64,000 nucleotides of DNA from Candidatus Villigracilis vicinus (GTDB taxonomy: Bacteria; Chloroflexota; Anaerolineae; Anaerolineales; Villigracilaceae). The DNA lies in assembly GCA_016721315.1 (NCBI GenBank), contig JADKIL010000001.1:186001-250000 (forward strand). Reading direction: 5' to 3'. Below the pieces are notes generated by a model that saw nothing but the letters and a program-made list of their open reading frames with translations, was not told the origin of the DNA and did not search any database. The position numbers and the translations under genes are program-made. This document shows positions 49,317 to 58,697 of the stretch, piece by piece. Within the stretch, counting starts at the first letter, position 1; every line of letters begins with the position of its first letter.

Positions 49317-51919
49317 ATGATTCCTCTACATCTGCGTATTGCTGGCTTTCTTTCATATCATGATCCTATTGATTTGGATTTTGAAGCGGTAGATCTTGCC
49401 TGTATCTCGGGTCATAATGGGGCGGGCAAGTCTTCGCTGTTGGATGCGTTCACCTGGTCGTTATTCGGTGAGGCGCGCGGCAAGGGCACAGATGTTATCA
49501 ATCTCAGTCAGGATGTGAAAGCGGCGGAAGTTGCTTTGACCTTTTCTTATGAAGGCAATATTTATCGAGTGCAGAGGACATTGCCGAGAAATAAGAGTAC
49601 GGTCTTGGAATTCCAAGTGCTTGATGGCGGACCGCAGACGGCAGACCAAGGTCAATGGTCGGTGGTCGGTGGTCGTTGGCGACCGCTGACGGAAAAGACC
49701 ACTCGCGATACCCAGGCTCGTATTGAGCAGACCTTACGGCTGGACTATGAGACCTTTACCAATGCTTCCTTCTTTTTACAAGGCAAGGCAGATCAGTTCA
49801 CGCAGAAGAAATCCAGCGAGCGGAAGGCGGTGCTGGGTTCGATCTTGGGGTTGGAAATTTGGGATACCTATAAAGAACGCACGGCAGAGCGCCGCAAAGA
49901 ATTGGAAGCTGAAGTCGCAGAGATCGATGGGCGCGTAGCGGAGATCGATGCGGAGTTGGGGGAAGAGGACGAAAGAAGGCGTCGGTTGGCGGAACTGGAA
50001 GGGTCGTTGAAGCAGTTGTCGGCGGCGAGAGAGGCGCAGGAGTCGGCATTGGAGAATATCCGCCGGAATGCGGCTCTGCTCAATGAACAGCGAAAAACCG
50101 TTGCTTCGATTCAGACTCAGTTAAAACGTTCACAGGATGCGCTAACTTCGAGCGACGCGAGAATTGCCGCGAAAGAAAATGAACGCGCGGAATATTTGGA
50201 TCTGGTGGAACGCGCCAAAGAGATCGAGCGGCGTACAAAACCTGGCAGAAGACTCGCAAAGAATTGGAAGCGTTCGATGCTAATGCGGTAGAGTTCCGTG
50301 AGCATGATGAGAAGCGTCAGCCGTTGTTACGTGAGATCGAAGTGGAGAAGGCGAAGTTGGAACAGGAGGGGGAGGAGCTTGAAAAACAGTTGACAGTTGT
50401 CAGTGGACAGTTGTCTGCGGTGGATGAGTTGGAGAAGCAGTTGAGTTCGGCTCAGGCTGCTTTGAAAGAAGCGGAAGCGAAGATACAGGAACGCGCTGAG
50501 TTGGAATCTCAGCGTAATGAGTCGCGTGAGCGGCAGGCGGCATTGAAGGTGGAGAATGAGTCGCTGCGGCGTGAGATGGATGAGTTGAAGACGCGCATTG
50601 AGGCGTTGAAAGTTGCCGACGGCGCGGAATGTCCGTTATGCGGGCAGGAGTTAAGCGAGAGCCATCGCAAGTCTACGCTCAAAGAATTGGAACGAACTGG
50701 CAAAGATAAAGGCGATGCCTTCCGTGCGAATAAGAAGGAAGCCGATGATCTGGTTGAGCAGATTGCAAATTACGAATCACGGATCACGAAATTAACAAAC
50801 GCAGATAATGAGCGCCTGCGCTTCTCAAATTCCATTTCACAGTTGACTTTGCAATTGGATTCGGTTCAGGCGCAAAGCAAGGAATGGGAAAAGACAGGCG
50901 CGAAACGTTTGAAGGAAATTACAAAACTGTTGGAAAGCGGCAAGTTTGCCAACGATGCACAGAAGACGCTTGCCAAATTGGACAAAGAACTCGCCAAGCT
51001 TGGCTATGATGTTTCTGCGCACGAAGCCAAGCGCAAAGAGGAAAGTGAACAACGCAGCGTGGAAGAAGAGTCGCGTAAGTTAGAGTCTGCGCGTGAGTTG
51101 AGTAAACGGATAGGGAAAGAGATCGAAGAGCTCGAAATCGAAAGTGGAAAGTGGAAGGCGGAAGTGACAGAGCATGAAAAGAATCTGTCAGAGGTAGAAA
51201 AGGTTCTGGCTGAATCTGAGACAGGCGCGCCAAACTTGCAGGAAGCCGAAAGCAGGCTCTTTGAATTGCGTGAAGATGAAAACCGGGTACGTGATGAAGC
51301 TGGGGCGGCGCGTCAGCGTGTGGATGTGTTGGCTACGTTACGCACTCGCCATGCAGACTTTGACCGTCAGCGTGAGGCGCTTAATCAGAATATTGTCCGC
51401 CATAAATCGCTGGAACGCGCCTTTGGCAAAGATGGTGTGCCTGCCTTGCTGATCGAACAGGCACTTCCGCAAATTCAGCAGAAAGCTAACGATATTTTAG
51501 AGCGTCTTAGCGACGGCGGCATGACGATCCAATTCGTCACACAGGCAGAGTATCGCGATAAAAAACGTGACGACCTGAAAGAAACCCTCGATATTCACAT
51601 CAGCGATTCTTCTGGCATGCGCGATTATGAAATGTATTCCGGCGGTGAAGCCTTCCGTGTCAACTTCGCGATCCGATTGGCGCTTTCGGAGATCCTTGCC
51701 CAGCGTAAAGGCGCGCGTTTGCAAACTCTCGTCATTGATGAAGGCTTTGGCTCGCAGGATGCGCTTGGGCGTCAGCGTTTGGTCGAAGCCATCAATGCGG
51801 TCAAGAACGACTTTGCAAAAATATTTATCATCACCCATCTAGACGAACTCAAAGATGCCTTCCCGAATCGCATTGAGATCGAAAAGACCGAGCGGGGAAG
51901 TTCAGTGCGGGTGGTGTAA
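49317..51919 (+). pseudogene. sbcC: Exonuclease subunit SbcC (Rad50-like), one frameshift
   Basis: An ~867-residue SMC-like ATPase in two frames. The N-terminal part has SGHNGAGKSSLLDAFTWSLF (Walker A) and FFLQGKADQFTQKKSSERK, then coiled coil. Near 50230 the frame shifts; one extra G in GAGCGGCG would restore AAYKTWQKTRKELEAFDAN. The second part has a zinc hook (ECPLCGQEL), coiled coil, the signature YSGGEAFRVNFAIRLALSE and Walker B LVIDEGFG. It cuts DNA ends and hairpins with SbcD, which is not next to it here. Probably intact in the cell. Confidence 0.85.
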
Positions 51920-51929
51920 TTCAAGAGAT

Positions 51930-51983
51930 TAGTAATTGGTAAATAGTAAGTATCAAGCTCTAATTACCAATTACTATTTACCA
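51930..51983. repeat. Inverted repeat just before GT2 start
   Basis: TAGTAATTGGTAA and TTACCAATTACTA face each other. The right arm ends about 10 bases before the ATG, and there is no clear Shine-Dalgarno sequence, so the hairpin could shape translation or be a small dispersed repeat. Confidence 0.5.
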
Positions 51984-53147
51984 ATGTCCTACTTCATCTT
52001 TTCCACTATTCTTTTTGTCCTCGCTTTCATTATCATTTATTGGATTCATAACCAATATCATCTTGATATCGTCGTCGTACCTGCGCCGCCGCCCATGTCC
52101 GCACCGTTGGTGTCGGTGTGCATCCCGGCTCGCAATGAAGAGAACAACATCCGGCGCTGTGTTGAGGCGGTTCTGGGTCAGGATTATCCAAACCTCGAAG
52201 TCATTGTGTTGGACGATCGCTCCACAGATGCGACTTCCGAGATACTTCGCCAACTTTCGGCTCAGAATGACAAACTGAAAATTATCAGCGGTTCAAATCT
52301 ACCCGAGGGCTGGGCAGGCAAACCCCATGCCTTGTACCAAGCCTCAGCCATCGCCCGTGGGGAATGGCTATGCTTTGTAGATGCAGACACCTTCCTCGCG
52401 CCGAACGCGCTTGCTTCGGTGTATGCCAAAGCGATCGAAACGCAAGCCGATCTTTTCACCATTATGACCAAACAGATTCTCGGCTCATTCTGGGAGCGGA
52501 CCGTAATGCCGTTGGTGATGACCGCGCTTTCAGTGGGATTCTCGCCGCGCAAGGTCAACGACCCGTCACGCCGCGATGCGGTTGCAAATGGTCAGTTCAT
52601 TTTTATCAAGCGCAGTATTTATGATCTGGTTGGCGGGCACGAAAAAATCAAAAACCAAATCGTGGAAGATAAAGCCCTCTCTGAAAATGTGAAGTGGAAT
52701 GGTCATCGCCTCGTGGTGGCAAATGGAATGCAAGTCGTCAGCACGCGCATGTATGTATCGCTTGAAACCATGTGGGAAGGCTGGACGAAAAATATTTACC
52801 TTGGCTTACGAGATCATCCTTCATTGTTATTGTTGGGTGCCTTCGGCGCGACGTTAGCATTGCTGGCAGCCTTGTTCCTGCCTGCCTGGCCCGTGTTGGG
52901 GCTGACATGGTATTTCAACCAAGGTGGATGGATGGCAGTTGCTGTAATGTTTGAGTCTTTTGCAGTGTGGGGATATCTTATTTACATCCGCTCACGGGTG
53001 GCGAATGAGATGAACATTCCGCGTTGGTATGCGCTGACTACTCCGCTGGGGGCAGGGGTGTTTGCCGCGATGATGTTGACTTCAGCATGGAAGGTGTTGA
53101 CCGGGCAGGGGGTAACCTGGCGTGGACGAAAGTACCGCCCAAAATAG
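51984..53147 (+). CDS. Glycosyltransferase family 2, membrane
   Basis: A 387-residue protein. One N-terminal helix, then a GT-A domain: SVCIPARNEENNIRRCVEAV, DYPNLEVIVLDDRSTD, WLCFVDADTF (DxD) and IVEDKALSENVKWNG. Three C-terminal helices follow. It resembles the CrtQ/hopanoid-type GT2 enzymes acting on lipid acceptors at the membrane. The start at 51984 gives a normal length; upstream the frame runs through a repeat. It follows sbcC by 64 bases. Confidence 0.85.
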   Translation: MSYFIFSTILFVLAFIIIYWIHNQYHLDIVVVPAPPPMSAPLVSVCIPARNEENNIRRCVEAVLGQDYPNLEVIVLDDRSTDATSEILRQLSAQNDKLKIISGSNLPEGWAGKPHALYQASAIARGEWLCFVDADTFLAPNALASVYAKAIETQADLFTIMTKQILGSFWERTVMPLVMTALSVGFSPRKVNDPSRRDAVANGQFIFIKRSIYDLVGGHEKIKNQIVEDKALSENVKWNGHRLVVANGMQVVSTRMYVSLETMWEGWTKNIYLGLRDHPSLLLLGAFGATLALLAALFLPAWPVLGLTWYFNQGGWMAVAVMFESFAVWGYLIYIRSRVANEMNIPRWYALTTPLGAGVFAAMMLTSAWKVLTGQGVTWRGRKYRPK

Positions 53148-53161
53148 TGACAAATGTCCTC

Positions 53162-53229
53162 TTGATAAAATGGGGTCAAATTTGTTATATTTCGTCATCC
53201 TGTGTTAAAGGTAACAAAATATAACAAAT
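53162..53229 (+). promoter_or_regulatory. Promoter with palindromic operator of HTH-NosL gene
   Basis: TTGATA (53162) and TATATT (53186) are 18 bases apart. ATTTGTTATATTT (53180-53192) covers the -10 box and is matched by its exact inverted copy AAATATAACAAAT (53217-53229), which overlaps the start codon. TGTTAT...ATAACA is typical of DeoR-family operators. It fits autorepression by the gene that follows. Confidence 0.7.
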
Positions 53230-53799
53230 GGCTGCCAACTCATTAGACCGCGAAAAACAGATACTAGAGTATTTGCACAACAACGGAAGTGCCTCCATCC
53301 AGCAATTGGCGGAGGCTTTTGGCGTTTCAATATGACCATTCACCGTGACTTGAATAAATTGGCAGAGTCAGGGCAGGTATTAAAGAAACATGGTGGGGCA
53401 GTTCTCTCTTCCTCAAGCGGCAGAGTGCAGGAAGAAGCGTCTGTGTGTGCCATGTGCAGGAAGCCGGTGTCTCAACGGACAGTTTTCATTGTCAAGTTGG
53501 ATAACGGGGAAGAACTACGCGCCTGCTGCGCCCATTGTGGTTTGATGCTTCAAAGCCGATCACAGAATGCATGGCAGTCATTGACGGCAGATTATTTATT
53601 CGGTCACATGATCAGCGCAGGACAGGCTTTTTACCTGATCGGAAGTGAATTGAATGTTTGTTGTGTGCCTAGCGTATTGGTATTTGGTTCCGGATCAGAT
53701 GCAGAAAAGTTCCAAAAAGGTTTTGGCGGTCAGATTTTTAACATGGATGAAACATTGAAACATCTCAGTGGAATGATGCACATGCATTCAGGCATGTGA
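53228..53799 (+). pseudogene. DeoR-type HTH fused to NosL-like metal-binding domain (one frameshift)
   Basis: The first frame reads MAANSLDREKQILEYLHNNG, then SIQQLAEAFGVS, and stops at 53335. One base shifted it continues MTIHRDLNKLAESGQVLKKHG, the rest of a DeoR helix-turn-helix. From about residue 75 a NosL/TRASH-like domain follows: CAMCRKPVS, CCAHCGLML, AFYLIGSELNVCCVPS and KGFGGQIFNMDETLKH. The protein ends MMHMHSGM. NosL-like domains bind Cu(I), so a copper-sensing repressor is the natural reading. The next gene encodes a copper chaperone. The break is one base and may be an assembly error. Confidence 0.7.
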
Positions 53800-53832
53800 T
53801 TCAGAAAAATCAAATTTGTGAGGAATAAGAGA

Positions 53833-54371
53833 ATGAAAAAAATTTTTGCTTTTCTTTTTGCCAGTGCGCTTTTGTTGAGCGCTTGTGGGGGCGGTATGGC
53901 GGTGGGGAAGAACACACCGATGGGGAAGGTGTGGAGGCGCATGATTACTGGGCTCGCGCCGCAATGGCTGGTGGCAATAGTGCTGCTTACATGCTCATTC
54001 ATAATCATGGTGGAGAGGCAGATGCTCTCATCAGTGCCAGTTCCGACGTGGCAGATGCAGTCGAATTGCACCTGAGCCAGATGAACTCTGACGGCACCAT
54101 GGAAATGATCCAGCAGGAAAAGATCGATGTTCCCGCTGATGGCGAAGTGGAATTAAAGCCTGGCAGCTACCATATCATGTTGATTGGTCTCAAGCAAGAT
54201 TTGATGGTTGGCAGCGAGATCACCCTGACCTTGACCTTTGAAAAGGCGGGCGAAGTGACTTTGACCGTGCCTGTGAAAGATGCTGCAGAAATGGGCGGCT
54301 CCGGTATGGAAGGTGAAATGCACATGGGTGGTGAAGACCCCATGCATGCGGAAGCCACTCCCACCCCTTAG
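53833..54371 (+). pseudogene. PCu(A)C-type copper chaperone lipoprotein, one frameshift
   Basis: The start MKKIFAFLFASALLLSACGG is a lipoprotein signal. After a G-rich stretch at about 53885-53910 the frame must move to GGGEEHTDGEGVEAHDYWAR, AAMAGGNSAAYMLIHNHGGE, then HLSQMNSDGTMEMIQQ and PGSYHIMLIGLKQDL. This is the PCu(A)C (DUF461) fold with its Met/His copper ligands, which delivers Cu(I) outside the cell membrane. The C-terminal tail is Met/His-rich. GAGGAA precedes the start. It follows the HTH-NosL gene by 33 bases. The homopolymer-rich break may be a sequence error. Confidence 0.75.
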
Positions 54372-54515
54372 TAATGAATTCGCGTCTTCGCCAGACGCAT
54401 TCTCCTGTTCCCCGTTCATACTATGGACGGGGAACATAATTTAATCGCTGTCTTGATGGGTATTCGTACGATATCAGGGGGGTGATTTTTTATTTATTCA
54501 AAAAGGATACTGATA

Positions 54516-55475
54516 ATGAAGAATACTTTATTGACTCTCTACATTATTTTCCTGGTGATCGCTGCGGGTTTCGGTGTTGGGGCTGCCACCGATGCGGGGA
54601 TTTTGATCCCTGCTTCTGTGCCTTTTGCCCTGATTTTGATCGCGCTTTTATATTATATGGGGGGCAAGCCGGAATTACTGGCGTGGGCGGCTCTGACGGT
54701 CGGTCTGCTGGGCGGGACATATCTGCAAACAGGCGAGCCGATCGAATACGGCATGTATTTTATTTACATGTTGTTAACTGCTTTGGGAATCTTTAAGTCT
54801 CCTTATTTTCTAGCATTGGCATGGTTATTCCACCCGGTTTGGGATTTCGTTCCGCGTACCCTGCCTCAACACATGCATGACCTGCCGCTTGCTTGTGCGT
54901 TTTTCGATACACCGATCGGTCTTTATTTATTGTGGGGTTCATGGAAGAAACGTTGGGTCTCCTTTGGCGAGGACTCTAAGGATGCGTATTGGCAGATTGG
55001 AAAAACCTTTTTCGTTGGGATGCTTATTGTGGGGATCAGTTATGCCGCTATTATGGCGGCTGAAACAAAGGTACTGATTTGGGCGGCACTTCCTTTGGCA
55101 GCTGTGGTTATTTTTAGTTTTCGTGCCATGGGCGCAAGAGCGGAGTGGCTTGCTTGGGCAGTGTTGACTGGCTGGCTGGGTATGACCTATGCCCATACTG
55201 GCAATTCATTGGATGCGGTCGTATTCTTTGTTTATGTAGTGATTTCTGCTCTTGGCGTTTTTGTGTCTCCCTACTTTTTGGCGGCTGCCTGGCTGGCGTT
55301 CATTCCCTGGAATTTTGTACCGCATGAACTTTCTTTGACCTATCCTGATTTCCCGTTAGCCTGTGCCATCTATTGTCTGCCAGTCGGTCTTTATTTGTTG
55401 TGGGCGATTCGGAAAAAACGTTTTGTGCCAGCGGATGCAAAAAGACCATCCGAGATGGTCACTACTGTAATTTGA
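54516..55475 (+). CDS. Membrane protein with internal duplication
   Basis: A 319-residue protein with about eight helices in two similar halves. Half 1 has LLAWAALTVGLLGGTYLQTG, GIFKSPYFLALAWLFHPVWD and PLACAFFDTPIGLYLLWGSW. Half 2 repeats it as WLAWAVLTGWLGMTYAHTG, GVFVSPYFLAAAWLAFIPWN and PLACAIYCLPVGLYLLWAIR. The family is not known to me. It lies between the copper chaperone and a TlpA-like protein, so a transport or redox role is possible. Confidence 0.7.
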   Translation: MKNTLLTLYIIFLVIAAGFGVGAATDAGILIPASVPFALILIALLYYMGGKPELLAWAALTVGLLGGTYLQTGEPIEYGMYFIYMLLTALGIFKSPYFLALAWLFHPVWDFVPRTLPQHMHDLPLACAFFDTPIGLYLLWGSWKKRWVSFGEDSKDAYWQIGKTFFVGMLIVGISYAAIMAAETKVLIWAALPLAAVVIFSFRAMGARAEWLAWAVLTGWLGMTYAHTGNSLDAVVFFVYVVISALGVFVSPYFLAAAWLAFIPWNFVPHELSLTYPDFPLACAIYCLPVGLYLLWAIRKKRFVPADAKRPSEMVTTVI

Positions 55476-55503
55476 TACCTACTCTTGGAGAACAAGAACA
55501 TAA

Positions 55504-56073
55504 ATGAAATCTCAATCATTCAGGGTTGCCGATCTGGCTTTCAAGTCAGACGAGAAGAAACACTCCCTCCTTTTGTGGGGCATTATTTTTATCCTGGGTG
55601 TTTGTGTGTTCTATCTATTCTCTCTTGGGTATGGCGCGCGCAAAGTTCCGCTGCCTTATGAATATTCTGCGCAGGATCTGTATAGCGGGAAGGCAGTATC
55701 ACTAAGTCAGTATCGTGGTTCGGCTGTTGTCCTTATGAGTTGGGCAACATGGTGCATGGATTGCAAAGACGAACTTGCTGCCTTGGAAGGGCTTTGGGAC
55801 TCTATGCATGAACGAGGCTTGGTTGTTATTGCCGTCAATCTTGATGCGGTGGAAGCCAATAAGCAGATTGAGGATATGGTTAATCAATACGACTTATCCT
55901 ATCCCATCTGGCGCGACCCGGAGAATACATTCTTTTCAACGTTCAATGCGCCTGGAATTCCCACCACGGTGCTGCTCGATAAGCAGGGGGTGGTGGTGCG
56001 AGCTTGGGTGGGACCTGTGGATTTTGAAGTCTGGGATGTTAGAGAAGATATCGAAGATGTGTTGGTACAGTAG
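55504..56073 (+). CDS. TlpA/ResA-type thioredoxin-like protein
   Basis: A 189-residue protein with one N-terminal helix (LLLWGIIFILGVCVFYLFSL) and an external thioredoxin fold. MSWATWCMDCKDELAALEG gives the CxxC redox pair, and FNAPGIPTTVLLDKQG the cis-Pro loop. Such proteins reduce apocytochrome c cysteines or handle copper-site cysteines. Both fit the neighbours: a copper chaperone upstream and two multihaem cytochromes downstream. It follows the duplicated membrane protein by 28 bases. Confidence 0.85.
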   Translation: MKSQSFRVADLAFKSDEKKHSLLLWGIIFILGVCVFYLFSLGYGARKVPLPYEYSAQDLYSGKAVSLSQYRGSAVVLMSWATWCMDCKDELAALEGLWDSMHERGLVVIAVNLDAVEANKQIEDMVNQYDLSYPIWRDPENTFFSTFNAPGIPTTVLLDKQGVVVRAWVGPVDFEVWDVREDIEDVLVQ

Positions 56074-56296
56074 TTGGCCTACTGGAAGACGATCCCCGCT
56101 GTGATAGGCGGGGTTTTTGTTTGGATGAAGTGGAGAAGTTTGCAGCGCCGAGGCAATTTTCCCGTAGGGGTGAGGCGGTGTGTCATGAATCGAAATGACA
56201 ATCCTCCTGTTTGGTTCGGGGTGTAACTAAAGTCACAGGAGATTTCGTCGTATTTGGCTATAGTAGGGTTAGGTAAATTTAATGCGAGGTTAATCC

Positions 56297-56782
56297 ATGT
56301 CTAAACTTCCTATCATTGCCATTGGGATCGCGGTGCTGGCGCTTGGGTATTTTGCGCTCGTGTCAGATGCCGCTGCCTACGGCGGAAGCGCGCCGGAGAC
56401 GTGTGCGAACTGTCATGCAATGGACTCGCAGTATGAGAACTGGGCACATGGGGGGCATGCCAAGGTGGCAAAGTGTACAGATTGCCATTTGCCTCACGAT
56501 AATTTTGTTTCGTATTACATGGAAAAAGGACGTCAGGGCGCGAAGGATACCTATGCCTTTGTAACGGGAGATATCCCGGTGGCGATCCGTGCTGAAGAGA
56601 AAACGAAGCAGATCGTGCAGGAGAATTGCATCCATTGCCATGAAAATACTGTGGAAGCCATGCTGACGAGTGCTCAGCCCTTTGACCGCTATTGTTGGGA
56701 GTGCCATAGAGATGTTGCGCACGGACAGCGCGGCGGAACGGGTGCTCCATATCAAGACTCTGTACTTTACCCGACTAAATGA
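56297..56782 (+). CDS. nrfH: Cytochrome c nitrite reductase small subunit
   Basis: A 161-residue NapC/NirT-type quinol dehydrogenase. An N-terminal anchor helix is followed by four CxxCH haem sites: CANCH (36-40), CTDCH (60-64), CIHCH and CWECH. It takes electrons from menaquinol to NrfA. The stop overlaps the region of the nrfA start, so the two are coupled. The gene is preceded by 220 bases with a TATAGT-like -10 at about 56258 but no certain regulator site. Confidence 0.92.
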   Translation: MSKLPIIAIGIAVLALGYFALVSDAAAYGGSAPETCANCHAMDSQYENWAHGGHAKVAKCTDCHLPHDNFVSYYMEKGRQGAKDTYAFVTGDIPVAIRAEEKTKQIVQENCIHCHENTVEAMLTSAQPFDRYCWECHRDVAHGQRGGTGAPYQDSVLYPTK

Positions 56783-56793
56783 GGAGAATGCTC

Positions 56794-58125
56794 ATGAAAA
56801 ACTATACAACCTTAATTCTTGCCGGATTGGTGATCGTGCTTGCCGCTGTATTGATCGGCGTGATGGTCTATATCCAAAATCAACCTGCCGAAGAGCGTGC
56901 CATCGAACCCCTGGTGGATATTGCCGCTATGGAGCCGGATTCTTCCAAGTGGGGTATCAATTTCCCAAATCAGTACGATTCGTTGATGAAGACCAAAACC
57001 AATAATATAGATACTGCCTATGCCGGGTCTTCACAGTTCTCCTGGTTGGAGCGTGACCCGCGTCAGGTGATCTTGTTTGGCGGTTATCCATTCAGTAAGG
57101 ATTACAACGACGATCGCGGCCATGCCAATGCAGTGGATGATGTCCGCGCGACCAAGCGTTTGAACCTGAACGATGAAGATCCCAAGCATACACCTGCCAC
57201 ATGCTATTCCTGTAAATCTTCCGATAACCCCGGCTTGTGGGCAGAGCTTGGCATGGAAGCGTATGATGCAATGACCTTCAATGAGATGACACCGAATATC
57301 AACAATTCCATTGGCTGTGCCAACTGCCACGAAGCCGGAACGATGCGCCTCATTGCCACCAACCCAGCGCTGATCGAAGCCCTTGAACGTCAGGGCAAGG
57401 ATTGGGAGACCTATTCCCGCCAGGAAATGCGCTCGTTGGTCTGCGCCAATTGCCATGTGGAATACTACTTCAAAGGCGATGGCAAGTATTTGACCTTCCC
57501 TTGGGATAACGGCACCAAGGTTGAGGAGATCATTTCCTACTACGAAGAAGCTGGTTTCAAAGATTGGGCATACCCTGAAACAGAAAGCCCCATGCTTAAG
57601 GCGCAGCATCCGGAGTATGAGTTCTTCACCGCAGGCAGTACGCACTATGAAGCTGGTGTTTCCTGTGCCGATTGCCACATGCCGTATGTTCGTGATGGTG
57701 CAACAAAGTACTCTTCGCACGATGTTCACAGTCCTTTGCTGAACCCGGAACAAGCCTGCGGACAATGCCACACCGATACGGACTATGTTGTAGGACGCGT
57801 TGCGATCATTCAGCAGCAGGTGGCTGATACAAAGATCACAGCCGAAGATGCCATCATCGATGCGATGAATGCCATCAAGGCTGCAACTGCGGCCGGAAAT
57901 GCCGATCCGGCTTTACTCGATGAAGCCAAGAAACTGCATCGCGAAGCCCAATATATGTGGGATTTCATCTCCGCTGAAAATTCGACGGGCTTCCATAACC
58001 CGGAATATGCACTGGAAGTGCTCTCCAAGTCCATTGATAAAGCACGACAGGCGCAGATGTTGGCGGCACAATCCGTCAATGACTCTGCCCTATTGCAGAC
58101 AGGCACATTTTACGAGACGAAGTAA
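56794..58125 (+). CDS. nrfA: Ammonia-forming cytochrome c nitrite reductase
   Basis: A 443-residue pentahaem enzyme with an uncleaved anchor or signal helix. The catalytic haem site is CYSCK (137-141), followed by four CxxCH: CANCHEAG, CANCHVEY, CADCHMPY and CGQCHTDT. KYSSHDVHSPL supplies distal His ligands. It reduces nitrite to ammonium with six electrons outside the membrane. The start is the ATG at 56794, which sits 7 bases after GAGGAG. With nrfH it gives a full respiratory ammonification module. Confidence 0.95.
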   Translation: MKNYTTLILAGLVIVLAAVLIGVMVYIQNQPAEERAIEPLVDIAAMEPDSSKWGINFPNQYDSLMKTKTNNIDTAYAGSSQFSWLERDPRQVILFGGYPFSKDYNDDRGHANAVDDVRATKRLNLNDEDPKHTPATCYSCKSSDNPGLWAELGMEAYDAMTFNEMTPNINNSIGCANCHEAGTMRLIATNPALIEALERQGKDWETYSRQEMRSLVCANCHVEYYFKGDGKYLTFPWDNGTKVEEIISYYEEAGFKDWAYPETESPMLKAQHPEYEFFTAGSTHYEAGVSCADCHMPYVRDGATKYSSHDVHSPLLNPEQACGQCHTDTDYVVGRVAIIQQQVADTKITAEDAIIDAMNAIKAATAAGNADPALLDEAKKLHREAQYMWDFISAENSTGFHNPEYALEVLSKSIDKARQAQMLAAQSVNDSALLQTGTFYETK

Positions 58126-58138
58126 GACCAAATGAAAG

Positions 58139-58173
58139 CAAAACTCCCCGCCATACGGCGGGGAGTTTTGCTT
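58139..58173 (+). terminator. Terminator of nrfHA
   Basis: The stem AAAACTCCCCGCC / GGCGGGGAGTTTT with a short loop. Confidence 0.85.
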
Positions 58174-58221
58174 TGGAACATTTACGGGTAAACTTTCGTT
58201 ATATAAACAAGGAGTTTTATC

Positions 58222-58665
58222 ATGAAGAAGATTTTAATAATGGTTCTTTCGTTTATGTTGGCGGCCTGCTCTGCTACTTCTGAGTATGACCAAAACCTCA
58301 AAAAATGGCAGGATGCTACTATTGATCACTATCAATTTGACCTATTCATCATTTGTTTCTGCCCATTTCGGGATGTCATGCCATTGACCATTGAAGTGCA
58401 GAATGGAGAAGTGATCTCGATCACTCAGGTGGATGGTGTGACCGTAGCCGCCGACAATCCATCGTTTGATTTGTTTATGTCAGCCGCCAGTGTGGATGCT
58501 CTTTTTGCCATGCTGGATTCCAGCCTGAATGGGGATGCGGACGAAGTGCTCGTAACCTACGATGCCACATACGGTTTCCCCACTTCGATTTCCATTGACC
58601 ATATTAAAGAGGCGGTGGATGACGAAATCTATTATCAAGTGGAAAGTTTTGAAGTTCTGCCATAA
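58222..58665 (+). CDS. DUF6174 lipoprotein
   Basis: A 147-residue lipoprotein with lipobox MLAACSA. HYQFDLFIICFCPFRDVMP, LFAMLDSS and YDATYGFPTSISIDHI with a final VDDEIYYQVESFEVLP match the DUF6174 family, which has no known function. AAGGAG precedes the ATG. It stands alone between the nrfA terminator and a terminator shared with the Crp gene. Confidence 0.8.
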   Translation: MKKILIMVLSFMLAACSATSEYDQNLKKWQDATIDHYQFDLFIICFCPFRDVMPLTIEVQNGEVISITQVDGVTVAADNPSFDLFMSAASVDALFAMLDSSLNGDADEVLVTYDATYGFPTSISIDHIKEAVDDEIYYQVESFEVLP

Positions 58666-58666
58666 A

Positions 58667-58697
58667 AGAAAAGGCGGCAAATTTGCCGCCTTTTCTT
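58667..58697. terminator. Terminator between convergent genes
   Basis: The stem AAAAGGCGGCAAA / TTTGCCGCCTTTT with T-run, between the DUF6174 and Crp-type genes. Confidence 0.85.

Noticed and set aside
54406..54436. GTTCCCCGT...ACGGGGAAC hairpin after the copper chaperone as full terminator
   Set aside because: The stem is good, but no T-run follows, so I cannot call it an intrinsic terminator with confidence.
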